A stretch of DNA of 64,000 nt, from contig NZ_BBIQ01000001.1 in NCBI RefSeq assembly GCF_000730565.1, positions 434,001-498,000 of the forward strand, read 5' to 3'. Source of the DNA: Pseudomonas fulva NBRC 16637 = DSM 17717 (lineage in GTDB: Bacteria; Pseudomonadota; Gammaproteobacteria; Pseudomonadales; Pseudomonadaceae). The notes beneath the pieces were generated by a model. It had not been told where the DNA came from. It searched no databases and was given only the letters and a program-made list of their open reading frames with translations. Positions 18,528 to 27,462 of the stretch are shown one piece after another (position 1 is the stretch's first letter; each line of letters starts with the position of its first letter). Both the position numbers and the translations under genes were made by a program.

Positions 18528-18553
18528 AAAAAAAGCCCCGTCAATCGACGGGG
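18528..18553 (-). terminator. Second terminator of the aceEF operon
   Basis: On the minus strand a 7-base GC stem (CCCCGTC/GACGGGG with a 4-base loop) is followed by TTTTTT. It lies about 70 bases beyond aceF and behind a first terminator. Confidence 0.88.
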
Positions 18554-18577
18554 TTGAGGTACGAGCGTGGCAGCTCG

Positions 18578-18610
18578 AAAAAGAGACTGCCCCTCACCGG
18601 GAGGGGCAGT
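18578..18610 (-). terminator. First terminator of the aceEF operon
   Basis: ACTGCCCCTC and GAGGGGCAGT form a perfect 10-base stem with a 5-base loop, nine bases after the aceF stop. On the minus strand it is followed by CTCTTTTTC. Confidence 0.85.
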
Positions 18611-18618
18611 GCGCTGCC

Positions 18619-20280
18619 TTACAGCAGCATGGTGCGGATATCGCCCAGCACATCGCCCAGACGCTTGGTGAAGCGCGCAGCGGCAGCGCCGTTGATCACA
18701 CGGTGATCGTACGACAGCGACAGCGGCAGCATCAGCTTGGGCTGGAAGGCCTTGCCGTCCCAGACAGGCTGCATGGTCGCCTTGGAGACGCCCAGGATGG
18801 CCACCTCAGGGGCGTTGACGATCGGCGTGAAGCCGGTGCCGCCAATATGGCCGAGGCTGGAGATGGTGAAGCAGGCGCCCTGCATCTCGTCCGCCGACAG
18901 CTTCTTGGTACGCGCCTTCTCGGCCAGTGCAGCCGCTTCGGCAGCCAGCTGCAGCAGGCTCTTCTGGTCGACGTTCTTGATCACCGGTACCAGCAGGCCG
19001 TCGGGCGTGTCCACGGCAAAGCCGATGTGCACGTATTTCTTGCGGATGACCGCTTTGCCGCTTGGTGCCAGCGAGCTATTGAAGTCTGGCAGTTCCTTGA
19101 GCAGGAAGGCGCAGGCCTTGAGCAACAGCGGCAGGACGGTCAGCTTGACGCCGGCCTTTTCGGCGACGGCTTTCTGGGCCACGCGGAAGGCTTCGAGCTC
19201 GGTGATGTCAGCCGAATCGAACTGGGTGACGTGCGGCACGTTCAGCCAGCTGCGGTGCAGGTTGGCAGCACCGACCTGCATCAGGCGGGTCATGGCCACT
19301 TCTTCGACTTCACCGAACTTGCTGAAATCGACCACCGGAATCGGCGGAATGCCAGCGCCGCCGGTTGCACCGGCAGCTGCCGGCGCTTCCTTGGCCTTCT
19401 GCATCATGGCCTTGACGTAAACCTGCACGTCTTCTTTCAGGATGCGGCCATGTGGGCCGGTCGCTGCCACGGCACCGAGCTCTACGCCAAACTCACGGGC
19501 CAGCTGACGCACGGCTGGGCCGGCGTGCACCTTGGCGTTGTTGCCGGCAGCCGGGGCGGTTGCGGCTGGCGCAGGGGTAGCGGCAGCCGGGGCAGCAGCA
19601 GGGGCGGCGGCAGGGGCAGCGGCGGCGGGTGCGGCCTCGGCCTTGGCCGGTGCAGCGGCGGCCGGAGCCTGCGCTGCGGCAGGCGCTGCGCCTGCGATTT
19701 CAAGCTTGAGGATCAGGTCGCCTGTGCCCACTTCGTCGTCAAGCTTGGCAATGACTTCCTTGACCACGCCAGCAGCAGGCGACGGGATTTCCATGGAGGC
19801 CTTGTCGGACTCCAGGGTGATCAGCGATTGATCGGCTTCGACGGTATCGCCTGCCTTGACCAGCACTTCGATGATCTTGGCCTTGCCCGACGAGCCAATG
19901 TCCGGCACGTGGATGTCCTGCACGCTGGCAGCAGCCGGGGCGGCAGCAGGCGCTGGCGCTGCTTGGGCAGCAGGCGCCGGTGCGGCCGCTTCAGCCTGTG
20001 CGGGCTTCTGCTCGGCGGCAGGTGCCTCAGGGGCCGCATCAGCGGCTCCCTCGGCTTCCAGAACCAGGAGCTCGTCGCCTTCTTTCAGGCGATCGCCCAG
20101 CTTGACCTTCAGTTCCTTGACGATACCGGCCTTGGGCGCCGGAATCTCCATGGAGGCCTTGTCGGACTCCAGGGTCAGCAGGCTTTGATCAGCCTCGATA
20201 CGATCACCGACCTTGACGAACAGCTCGATGATTTCACCTTCACCGCTGCCGATGTCAGGTACGCGAATGAGTTCGCTCAC
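18619..20280 (-). CDS. aceF: Pyruvate dehydrogenase E2 (dihydrolipoamide acetyltransferase)
   Basis: Core of the pyruvate dehydrogenase complex; it moves acetyl groups from E1 to CoA. The protein has 553 residues. Two lipoyl domains (about 2-75 and 121-195) carry the modified Lys in DKAS motifs at residues 41 and 160. They are separated by Ala/Pro-rich swinging linkers. Next come the peripheral-subunit-binding domain (HAGPAVRQLAREFGV) and the catalytic domain. The active-site motif near the end is DHRVING with His526; the usual Asp of this motif is Asn530 here. The gene starts 13 bases after aceE and ends in two tandem terminators. Confidence 0.96.
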   Translation of the reverse strand: MSELIRVPDIGSGEGEIIELFVKVGDRIEADQSLLTLESDKASMEIPAPKAGIVKELKVKLGDRLKEGDELLVLEAEGAADAAPEAPAAEQKPAQAEAAAPAPAAQAAPAPAAAPAAASVQDIHVPDIGSSGKAKIIEVLVKAGDTVEADQSLITLESDKASMEIPSPAAGVVKEVIAKLDDEVGTGDLILKLEIAGAAPAAAQAPAAAAPAKAEAAPAAAAPAAAPAAAPAAATPAPAATAPAAGNNAKVHAGPAVRQLAREFGVELGAVAATGPHGRILKEDVQVYVKAMMQKAKEAPAAAGATGGAGIPPIPVVDFSKFGEVEEVAMTRLMQVGAANLHRSWLNVPHVTQFDSADITELEAFRVAQKAVAEKAGVKLTVLPLLLKACAFLLKELPDFNSSLAPSGKAVIRKKYVHIGFAVDTPDGLLVPVIKNVDQKSLLQLAAEAAALAEKARTKKLSADEMQGACFTISSLGHIGGTGFTPIVNAPEVAILGVSKATMQPVWDGKAFQPKLMLPLSLSYDHRVINGAAAARFTKRLGDVLGDIRTMLL

Positions 20281-20293
20281 TTAAAAATACTCC

Positions 20294-22939
20294 TCAGCAG
20301 TCCAATGGGTTGCGCTTGTCCGGGTCGATGCCGAACTTGACGATGGCGTCAGCCACAACCTTGGGTTCGATCTCGCCACGGTCAGCCAGCGCTTCCAGGG
20401 CAGCCAGTACCACGAAGTGACGGTCTACTTCGAAGAAGTGACGCAGCTTCTTGCGGCTGTCGCTGCGACCGTAACCGTCGGTACCCAGGACCTTGAACTC
20501 TTTGCTCGGCACCCATTGGCGGATCTGCTCGGCGAACAGCTTCATGTAGTCGGTGGACGCGATGACCGGCCCCTTGCGGCCGCTCAGGCACTGCTCGACG
20601 TAGGTCTGCTGTGGCTTCTGGCCAGGCTTGAGACGGTTGGCACGTTCCACGGCCAGGCCGTCGCGACGCAGTTCGTTGAAGCTGGTGACGCTCCACACGT
20701 CGGCCCCGACGTTGAACTCTTCACGCAGAATCTTCGCCGCTTCGCGCACTTCGCGCAGGATGGTGCCCGAACCCATCAGCTGCACGTGGTGTGCGGCTTC
20801 GCGGGTGTCTTCCTCGAGCAGGTACATGCCCTTGATGATGCCTTCCTCGGCACCGGCCGGAATGGCGGGCTGCTGGTAGGACTCGTTCATCACGGTGATG
20901 TAGTAGAAGATGTCCTGTTGCTCTTCGGTCATCTTCTTCATGCCGTCCTGGATGATCACCGCCAGCTCGTAGCCGTAGGTCGGATCATAGGTGCGGCAGT
21001 TCGGGATGGTACCGGCCATCATGTGGCTGTGACCGTCCTCGTGCTGCAGGCCTTCGCCGTTGAGTGTGGTACGGCCGGCGGTGCCGCCGATCAGGAAGCC
21101 ACGGGTGCGGCTGTCGCCAGCGGCCCAGGCAAGGTCGCCGATACGCTGGAAGCCGAACATCGAGTAGAAGATGTAGAACGGCAGCATCGGTTGGTTGTGG
21201 CAGCTGTACGAAGTACCGGCAGCGATGAACGACGACATGGCGCCGGCTTCGTTGATGCCTTCCTCGAGGATCTGGCCTTTCTTGTCCTCGCGGTAGAACA
21301 TCACCTGGTCCTTGTCGACCGGCTCGTAGAGCTGACCCACCGACGAGTAGATGCCCAACTGGCGGAACATGCCTTCCATGCCGAAGGTGCGGGCTTCGTC
21401 AGGGATGATGGGCACGATGCGCTGACCGATTTCCTTGTCCTTGACCAACTGCGCCAGGATGCGCACGAAGGCCATGGTGGTGGAAATTTCACGGTCGCCC
21501 GAGCCGTCCAGGATCGCCTTGAGGGTTTCCAGAGGCGGGGTCGGCACGCTGAAGCTCTTGGCGCGGCGCTGAGGCACGAAGCCGCCCAGGGCAGCACGGC
21601 GCTCGGCCAGGTAACGGGCCTCGGCCGAACCTTCTTCGGGCTTGTAGAACGGCAGGTTCTCCAAGTCCGCATCCTTGACAGGGATATCGAAGCGGTCACG
21701 GAAGTGACGCAGGCTGTCGACATCGACCTTCTTGGTGTTGTGCGCGGTGTTCTTGGCTTCGCCGGCACCGGTACCGTAACCCTTGATGGTCTTGGCCAGG
21801 ATGACGGTAGGCTGGTCCTTGTGGTTGACCGCCTGGTGGTAGGCTGCATAGACCTTGTACGGGTCGTGGCCGCCGCGGTTGAGCTTCCAGATCTCGTCGT
21901 CGGACAGGTCTTCGACCATGGCCTTGAGCTCTGGGGTGTTGAAGAAGTGCTCACGCACGTAGGCGCCGTCTTTGGCCTTGTAGTTCTGGTACTCGCCGTC
22001 GATGACTTCGTCCATGCGGCGTTGCAGGGCACCGTTGGTGTCCTTGGCCAGCAGCGGATCCCAGAAGCGACCCCAGACCACTTTGTTGACGTTCCAGCCA
22101 CCGCCGCGGAACACGCCTTCGAGTTCCTGGATGATCTTGCCGTTGCCGCGAACCGGGCCGTCGAGGCGCTGCAGGTTGCAGTTGATGACGAAGATCAGGT
22201 TGTCCAGCTTCTCGCGGCCGGCCAGGGCGATCGCGCCCAGGGATTCTGGCTCGTCGCACTCGCCGTCGCCCATGAAGCACCAGACTTTCTGCTTGCCTGC
22301 CGGGATGAAGCCGCGCGCTTCCAGGTACTTCATGAAGCGTGCCTGGTAGATGGCCTGGATCGGGCCCAGGCCCATCGAAACGGTCGGGAACTGCCAGAAG
22401 TCAGGCATCAGCCAAGGGTGTGGGTACGAGGACAGACCGTTGCCATCGACTTCCTGGCGGAAGTTGTTCATCTGCTCTTCGCTGATGCGGCCTTCCATGA
22501 AGGCGCGGGCGTAGACGCCCGGCGAGGCGTGGCCCTGGTAGAAGACCAGGTCGCCACCGTGTTCTTCGGTCGGTGCCTGGAAGAAGTAGTTGAAACCGAT
22601 GTCGTACAGGGTGGCGCTGGAAGCGAAGCTGGAGATGTGTCCGCCCAAGTCCGAGTCTTTCAGGTTGGTGCGCACGACCATGGCCAGGGCGTTCCAACGC
22701 ACCATCGAGCGAATGCGGCGTTCCATGAACAGGTCGCCAGGCATGCGTGCTTCGTGGGTGACAGGGATGGTGTTGCGGTATGGCGTGGTGATCGCATACG
22801 GCAGCTGGGAGCCACTGCGGGTGGCCAGCTCGCCCATACGGGTCATCAGGTAATGAGCGCGGTCTTCGCCTTCTTTGTCGAGGACCGACTCCAGGGCATC
22901 CAGCCATTCCTGGGTTTCGATTGGATCGAGGTCTTGCAT
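20294..22939 (-). CDS. aceE: Pyruvate dehydrogenase E1, homodimeric
   Basis: Thiamine-diphosphate-dependent decarboxylase of the pyruvate dehydrogenase complex, feeding acetyl-CoA to the citric acid cycle. The protein has 881 residues, the normal length for the homodimeric E1 of gammaproteobacteria. The thiamine motif is visible as GDGECDE (224-230) ending in NCN at 253-255. The ATG is preceded by CTGGAGCAAGCC. It is first gene of aceE-aceF and is divergent from glnE across a 384-base region with two palindromic sites. No pdhR-type regulator gene lies next to it in this window. Confidence 0.97.
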   Translation of the reverse strand: MQDLDPIETQEWLDALESVLDKEGEDRAHYLMTRMGELATRSGSQLPYAITTPYRNTIPVTHEARMPGDLFMERRIRSMVRWNALAMVVRTNLKDSDLGGHISSFASSATLYDIGFNYFFQAPTEEHGGDLVFYQGHASPGVYARAFMEGRISEEQMNNFRQEVDGNGLSSYPHPWLMPDFWQFPTVSMGLGPIQAIYQARFMKYLEARGFIPAGKQKVWCFMGDGECDEPESLGAIALAGREKLDNLIFVINCNLQRLDGPVRGNGKIIQELEGVFRGGGWNVNKVVWGRFWDPLLAKDTNGALQRRMDEVIDGEYQNYKAKDGAYVREHFFNTPELKAMVEDLSDDEIWKLNRGGHDPYKVYAAYHQAVNHKDQPTVILAKTIKGYGTGAGEAKNTAHNTKKVDVDSLRHFRDRFDIPVKDADLENLPFYKPEEGSAEARYLAERRAALGGFVPQRRAKSFSVPTPPLETLKAILDGSGDREISTTMAFVRILAQLVKDKEIGQRIVPIIPDEARTFGMEGMFRQLGIYSSVGQLYEPVDKDQVMFYREDKKGQILEEGINEAGAMSSFIAAGTSYSCHNQPMLPFYIFYSMFGFQRIGDLAWAAGDSRTRGFLIGGTAGRTTLNGEGLQHEDGHSHMMAGTIPNCRTYDPTYGYELAVIIQDGMKKMTEEQQDIFYYITVMNESYQQPAIPAGAEEGIIKGMYLLEEDTREAAHHVQLMGSGTILREVREAAKILREEFNVGADVWSVTSFNELRRDGLAVERANRLKPGQKPQQTYVEQCLSGRKGPVIASTDYMKLFAEQIRQWVPSKEFKVLGTDGYGRSDSRKKLRHFFEVDRHFVVLAALEALADRGEIEPKVVADAIVKFGIDPDKRNPLDC

Positions 22940-23050
22940 GGCTTGCTCCAGGGCGGAAAGGCAACCAGAATCGATTGCCTGAGATTGCGACTGGCCTTAT
23001 GGGCAGACGTCGTGAATTCTTGGATTACCGGGATCTTCGTCCGGCGCCGT

Positions 23051-23068
23051 GTAGTTTTACTACATTTG
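23051..23068 (-). promoter_or_regulatory. Candidate operator 1 upstream of aceE
   Basis: GTAGTTTTACTAC at 23051-23063 is flanked by a T and an A that extend the palindrome. Read on the minus strand with its flank it is CAAATGTAGT-AAA-ACTAC. It has the same 10+5 bases as the second site, with only the three central bases different. I do not know the regulator. Confidence 0.6.
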
Positions 23069-23102
23069 CTTTCGCATTTCATGCTTTTGCACGACAGGCA
23101 CA

Positions 23103-23120
23103 GTAGTAAAACTACATTTG
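23103..23120 (-). promoter_or_regulatory. Candidate operator 2 upstream of aceE
   Basis: On the minus strand this is CAAATGTAGT-TTT-ACTAC. It lies 52 bases (about five helical turns) upstream of site 1 and in the same orientation. The core is the exact reverse complement of the site 1 core. Confidence 0.6.
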
Positions 23121-23323
23121 TGCGACGTTTGGTCGCATCCTGGCTTGTGAGGAAAAACGTTCATGTTGGTTGGCAATGTTCCACGAACGGGTAACTGTTG
23201 ATGTTCCATGCCACGAATTCGAAGTTTTCAGCTATTTCCAACTTTTGTATGACAGTCCAACCGTGGTCCGGCTTTCCCTTGGCCGCCTTTCCTCATCCAT
23301 TTCACGCCGATCAAGGATAGCCC

Positions 23324-26257
23324 ATGCGCCTGCCTTTGCCTTGCCAGCTGCCTGCCGTTCTTCAACCACTGACCCTGCGCAACCAACAGTTTCTGCACGA
23401 GGCGGTGGCCGCACACCCGGAACTGGACCTGGGCAGTTGGAGCGAGCAGCATGCTCGGCAGTTCGATCAGGTAGCGGCGGTCAGTGACTTCGTGCTCGCC
23501 CAGGTGCAACGTGACCCGGGGCTGCTGTTCGGCCTGATGGGCAGCGGCGAGCTGGAACGGGGCTACGGGCAGGGCGAGCTGCGCGGCCATGTGGCCAAGG
23601 TTGCCCAGGCGGCGCAAAGCGAGGACGAGCTTGCCCGTAACCTGCGTCGCGAACGCAACCGCCAGCAGGTACGCATCATCTGGCGTGACATCACCCGCCA
23701 GGCCGATCTCGGTGAGACCTGCCGCGACCTCTCCGACTTGGCCGACGCCGCCATCGATGAGGCCTACCAGTGGCTGTATCCACGCCACTGCCAGCAATTC
23801 GGCACGCCGATCGGCAACCGCAGCGGCCAGCCACAACACATGGTGGTGCTGGGCATGGGCAAGCTGGGTGCGGGGGAGCTGAACCTTTCCTCGGACATCG
23901 ACTTGATCTTCGCATTCCCCGAAGGCGGCGAAACCGAAGGCGTGAAACGCTCGCTGGATAATCAGGAGTTCTTCACCCGCCTGGGGCAGCGCCTGATCAA
24001 GGCCCTGGACCCGGTCACGGTCGATGGCTTCGTGTTTCGCGTCGACATGCGCCTGCGCCCGTACGGGTCGTCCGGTGCGCTGGTGCTCAGCTTCAACGCG
24101 CTGGAGCAGTATTACCAGGACCAAGGCCGCGACTGGGAACGCTACGCCATGATCAAGGCCCGGGTAGTGGCAGGCGATCAGGCTGCCGGCGCCCAGCTGC
24201 AGGAAATGTTGCGCCCGTTCGTCTACCGACGGTACCTGGACTTCTCGGCCATCGAGGCCCTGCGCACCATGAAGCAGCTGATCCAGCAGGAAGTGCGGCG
24301 CAAGGGCATGGCGGACAACATCAAGCTGGGCGCAGGCGGCATTCGCGAAGTGGAGTTCATCGCCCAGGCCTTCCAGCTGATTCACGGCGGCCGCGACCTC
24401 AGCTTGCAGCAGCGGCCCTTGCTCAAGGTGCTGGCTACCCTGGAAGGCCAAGGCTACCTGCCCCCTGCCGTGGTCACCGAGCTGCGAGAGGGTTATGCAT
24501 TCCTGCGCTACACCGAGCACGCCATCCAGGCTATCGCCGACCGCCAGACGCAAATGTTGCCGGAAAACGAAACCGATCAGGCCCGAGTCGCCTACATGCT
24601 GGGCTACGCCGACTGGCAAGCCTTCGAGGCTCAACTTGGTCAGTGGCGTGAGCGCATCGACTGGCACTTCCGGCAGGTCATCGCCGATCCCGATGAGGAG
24701 GAAAGCGAAGGCGAGTTGGTGGTCGGCGGTGAATGGTCGCCGTTGTGGGAGCAGGCCCAGGATGAAGAGGCTGCTGGCCGTCAGCTGGAGGAGGCCGGCT
24801 TCACGCTGCCAGGCGAGGCCTTGCGGCGCCTGGCGGCCCTGCGCGCCAGCCCGCAGTTGCGTTCGATGCAGCGCCTTGGGCGCGAGCGGCTGGATGCCTT
24901 CATCCCGCGATTGCTGGCCCAGGCGGTCGAGCACGAGAACCCCGACCTGGTGCTCGAGCGGGTACTGCCGCTGGTCGAAGCCGTGGCCCGGCGCTCTGCC
25001 TACCTGGTCCTGCTCACCGAGAACCCCGGTGCCCTGCGCCGTCTGCTGACCCTGTGCGCCGCCAGCCCATGGATTGCCGAGCAGATCGCACGCTACCCCT
25101 TGTTGCTCGATGAGTTGCTCAATGAAGGCCGCCTGTTCAGCCCGCCACTGGCACCGGAGTTGGCCAGCGAATTGCGCGAGCGCCTCACGCGCATTCCAGA
25201 GGATGATCTGGAGCAGCAAATGGAGGCGTTGCGTCACTTCAAGCTGGCGCACAGCTTGCGCGTGGCGGCCTCGGAAATCAGTGGCAACCTGCCGTTGATG
25301 AAAGTCAGCGACTACCTGACGTGGCTGGCCGAGGCCATCCTCGACCAAGTGCTTGCCTTGGCCTGGCGTCAGACCGTTGCCCGCCACGGTCAACCCATGG
25401 GCAGTGACGGCATCCCCTGCGACCCGGGATTCGTCATCATCGGCTATGGCAAGGTCGGTGGCCTTGAAACGGGCCATGGGTCGGACCTGGACCTGGTGTT
25501 CATCCACGATGGCGACCCTCAGGCCGAAACCGACGGTGCCAAGCCCATCGACAGTGCGCAGTTCTTCACGCGGCTGGGGCAACGCATCATTCACCTGCTG
25601 ACCACCCAGACCAACTCGGGCCAGTTGTATGACGTGGACATGCGTCTGCGGCCCTCGGGTGCCGCGGGCTTGTTGGTCAGCTCGCTGGGCGCATTCGAGC
25701 GCTACCAGCAAAGCGAGGCCTGGACCTGGGAGCACCAGGCACTGGTCCGCGCGCGCGTGCTGGTGGGTTGCCCGCGGGTTGGCCAGGCGTTCGAGAAGGT
25801 GCGGGCGCACGTGCTGGGGCAACCGCGCGACCTTGAGAAGCTGCGTATCGAAGTGAGTGAAATGCGCGTCAAGATGCGCGCCAGCCTGGGCACGAAGGCC
25901 ACTGTGGCCGGCACCGCACCCAACGCCTTCGACCCGGGTATGCCCTTTGACATCAAGCAGGATGCGGGCGGTATCGTCGATATCGAATTTATGGTGCAAT
26001 ACGCCGCTTTGGCCTGGTCCCATGACCATACGGCCCTGGTTCGATGGACCGATAACATCCGCATTCTGGAAGAGCTGGAGCAAGTGGGGTTGATGCCTGC
26101 TGCCGACGCGGTGCTGCTGCGCGAGGTATACAAGGCGTTTCGCGCTGCCTCTCACCGCCAGGCGCTGCAGAAGCAGGCCGGGGTGATCGATGCAGCGCAG
26201 TTTGTCGATGAGCGCCGCCAGGTGCGGCGTATCTGGAGCGAGCTCGGCCTGAGCTGA
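23324..26257 (+). CDS. glnE: Bifunctional glutamine synthetase adenylyltransferase/deadenylase
   Basis: Adds and removes AMP on glutamine synthetase in response to PII state, the final step of nitrogen control. The protein has 977 residues. There are two nucleotidyltransferase domains, each followed by a helical domain. The first has GMGKLGAGELN-SSDIDL with metal-binding Asp191 and Asp193. The second has GYGKVGG-GSDLDLVF with Asp721 and Asp723. The ATG at 23324 follows a CAAGGATAG stretch. The waa operon lies downstream after 155 bases, with its own possible leader. Confidence 0.96.
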   Translation: MRLPLPCQLPAVLQPLTLRNQQFLHEAVAAHPELDLGSWSEQHARQFDQVAAVSDFVLAQVQRDPGLLFGLMGSGELERGYGQGELRGHVAKVAQAAQSEDELARNLRRERNRQQVRIIWRDITRQADLGETCRDLSDLADAAIDEAYQWLYPRHCQQFGTPIGNRSGQPQHMVVLGMGKLGAGELNLSSDIDLIFAFPEGGETEGVKRSLDNQEFFTRLGQRLIKALDPVTVDGFVFRVDMRLRPYGSSGALVLSFNALEQYYQDQGRDWERYAMIKARVVAGDQAAGAQLQEMLRPFVYRRYLDFSAIEALRTMKQLIQQEVRRKGMADNIKLGAGGIREVEFIAQAFQLIHGGRDLSLQQRPLLKVLATLEGQGYLPPAVVTELREGYAFLRYTEHAIQAIADRQTQMLPENETDQARVAYMLGYADWQAFEAQLGQWRERIDWHFRQVIADPDEEESEGELVVGGEWSPLWEQAQDEEAAGRQLEEAGFTLPGEALRRLAALRASPQLRSMQRLGRERLDAFIPRLLAQAVEHENPDLVLERVLPLVEAVARRSAYLVLLTENPGALRRLLTLCAASPWIAEQIARYPLLLDELLNEGRLFSPPLAPELASELRERLTRIPEDDLEQQMEALRHFKLAHSLRVAASEISGNLPLMKVSDYLTWLAEAILDQVLALAWRQTVARHGQPMGSDGIPCDPGFVIIGYGKVGGLETGHGSDLDLVFIHDGDPQAETDGAKPIDSAQFFTRLGQRIIHLLTTQTNSGQLYDVDMRLRPSGAAGLLVSSLGAFERYQQSEAWTWEHQALVRARVLVGCPRVGQAFEKVRAHVLGQPRDLEKLRIEVSEMRVKMRASLGTKATVAGTAPNAFDPGMPFDIKQDAGGIVDIEFMVQYAALAWSHDHTALVRWTDNIRILEELEQVGLMPAADAVLLREVYKAFRAASHRQALQKQAGVIDAAQFVDERRQVRRIWSELGLS

Positions 26258-26298
26258 ACCCTGTGGCGGCGGCTCGTCTGGGTGACGATCCGCCGCGA

Positions 26299-26329
26299 TT
26301 GGGGCGTGAAGCAGCCCCGGTGTTACACT
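26299..26329 (+). promoter_or_regulatory. Possible waa operon promoter
   Basis: TACACT at 26324-26329 is a good -10 hexamer. The best -35 candidate is TTGGGG at 26299-26304, 19 bases away, which is weak. This would give a leader of about 75 bases before waaF. Confidence 0.35.
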
Positions 26330-26356
26330 GTCGGCCACATAGCCTGAATATAAAGA

Positions 26357-26393
26357 GGGGAGGCCAGGCTGAATCGCAGCCTGTCGCCTCCCC
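26357..26393 (+). promoter_or_regulatory. Strong leader hairpin before waaF
   Basis: GGGGAGGC-CAGGCTG (26357-26371) pairs with CAGCCTG (26377-26383) and GCCTCCCC (26386-26393), leaving a 5-base loop and a 2-base bulge. That is a 15-pair stem ending 19 bases before the waaF ATG. It is either the glnE terminator (only a weak T stretch follows) or a structured 5' leader of the LPS operon. Confidence 0.6.
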
Positions 26394-26412
26394 GAGCGTT
26401 TCTGGACCTAGC

Positions 26413-27462
26413 ATGAGAATACTGATCATTGGCCCCAGCTGGGTCGGCGACATGGTGATGGCGCAGACCTTGTTCCAGTGCCTGAAACAGCAGCACCCCG
26501 ACTGCGTGATCGATGTGCTGGCCCCCGAATGGAGCCGGCCAATCCTCGAGCGCATGCCCGAGGTGCGCCAGGCCTTGAGCTTCCCGCTCGGCCACGGTGC
26601 GCTGGAGCTGGCCACGCGGCGGCGCCTCGGCAAGTCGCTCAGTGGTCAGTACGACCAGGCCATCTTGTTGCCCAATTCGCTGAAATCGGCGCTGGTGCCG
26701 TTCTTTGCCGGTATCCCCAAGCGCACCGGCTGGCGTGGCGAAATGCGTTTCGGTTTGCTCAACGATGTCCGCAAGCTGGACAAAGCGCGTTACCCGCTGA
26801 TGATCGAGCGCTTCATGGCCCTGGCCTATGCCCCGGGCGCCGAGCTGCCAAAGCCCTACCCCCAGCCCAGCCTGCAGATCGAGCCACACAGCCGTGAGGC
26901 GGCCCTGGCCAAGTTCGGCCTGGAGCTGGACCGTCCGGTGCTGGCGCTGTGCCCAGGCGCTGAATTCGGCGAAGCCAAGCGCTGGCCGGCCGAGCACTAC
27001 GCCGCCGTGGCCGATGCCATGATCCGCCAGGGGTGGCAGGTCTGGCTGTTCGGCTCGAAAAGTGATCACCCAGTGGGTGAGCAGATCCGCGAACGGCTGA
27101 TCCCTGGCCTGCGCGAAGAGTCCGTGAACCTGGCCGGTGAAACCTCCCTGGCCGAGGCGATCGACCTGATGTCCTGCGCAGGCGCCGTGGTCTCCAACGA
27201 TTCCGGGTTGATGCATGTGGCGGCGGCGCTCAATCGCCCGCTGGTCGCCGTATACGGCTCGACATCGCCTGGCTTCACGCCGCCGCTGGCCAGCCAGGTC
27301 GAGGTGGTGCGCCTGGGCATCGAATGCAGCCCTTGTTTCGATCGCACCTGCCGCTTCGGTCACTACAACTGCCTGCGTCTGCTCGAACCCGGTCAGGTCA
27401 TCGCCGCGCTGACCCGTCTGGGCGGTGCGAACATCATCGACGTGCTGACCGAGGTCGACTAA
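26413..27462 (+). CDS. waaF: ADP-heptose:LPS heptosyltransferase II
   Basis: Adds the second L-glycero-D-manno-heptose to the LPS inner core on the cytoplasmic face. GT9-family protein of 349 residues with the N-terminal ILIIGPSWVGDMVMAQTLF pattern and the C-terminal SNDSGLMHVAAAL motif that binds the ADP-sugar. The ATG at 26413 gives the standard N-terminus. A longer frame runs back into the glnE gap. The ribosome site is poor, and a strong hairpin ends 19 bases upstream. waaC follows with no spacing. Confidence 0.95.
   Translation: MRILIIGPSWVGDMVMAQTLFQCLKQQHPDCVIDVLAPEWSRPILERMPEVRQALSFPLGHGALELATRRRLGKSLSGQYDQAILLPNSLKSALVPFFAGIPKRTGWRGEMRFGLLNDVRKLDKARYPLMIERFMALAYAPGAELPKPYPQPSLQIEPHSREAALAKFGLELDRPVLALCPGAEFGEAKRWPAEHYAAVADAMIRQGWQVWLFGSKSDHPVGEQIRERLIPGLREESVNLAGETSLAEAIDLMSCAGAVVSNDSGLMHVAAALNRPLVAVYGSTSPGFTPPLASQVEVVRLGIECSPCFDRTCRFGHYNCLRLLEPGQVIAALTRLGGANIIDVLTEVD

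Larger units (their letters stand above)
18296..18618. other. 323-base gap before aceF end
   Basis: The part next to 18618 holds two terminators for the aceEF operon (separate entries). The rest, 18296-18520, is the upstream region of the GGDEF/EAL gene. I see no further gene or clear promoter there. Confidence 0.6.
22940..23323. other. Divergent control region of aceEF and glnE
   Basis: This 384-base gap holds no supportable gene. It carries the paired palindromes reported separately, about 110 and 165 bases before the aceE start. A direct repeat of ATGTTCCA occurs near 23176 and 23210, on the glnE side. I could not pick a confident -10/-35 pair for either gene. Confidence 0.65.

Noticed and set aside
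18619..20280. DHRVING in place of DHRVIDG in AceF as a possible defect
   Set aside because: As far as I recall, Asn at this place is also found in other Pseudomonas and Azotobacter E2 proteins, so it is not evidence of loss of activity.
18517..20340. 607-residue plus-strand open frame over aceF
   Set aside because: It is His/Arg/Gly-rich shadow sequence; aceF on the other strand has all domains.
20417..23194. 925-residue plus-strand open frame over aceE
   Set aside because: It is a shadow of aceE and runs on through the intergenic region with no homology.
23228..26338. 1036-residue minus-strand open frame over glnE
   Set aside because: Opposite-strand shadow of glnE in a GC-rich genome; glnE itself has intact catalytic motifs over its full length.
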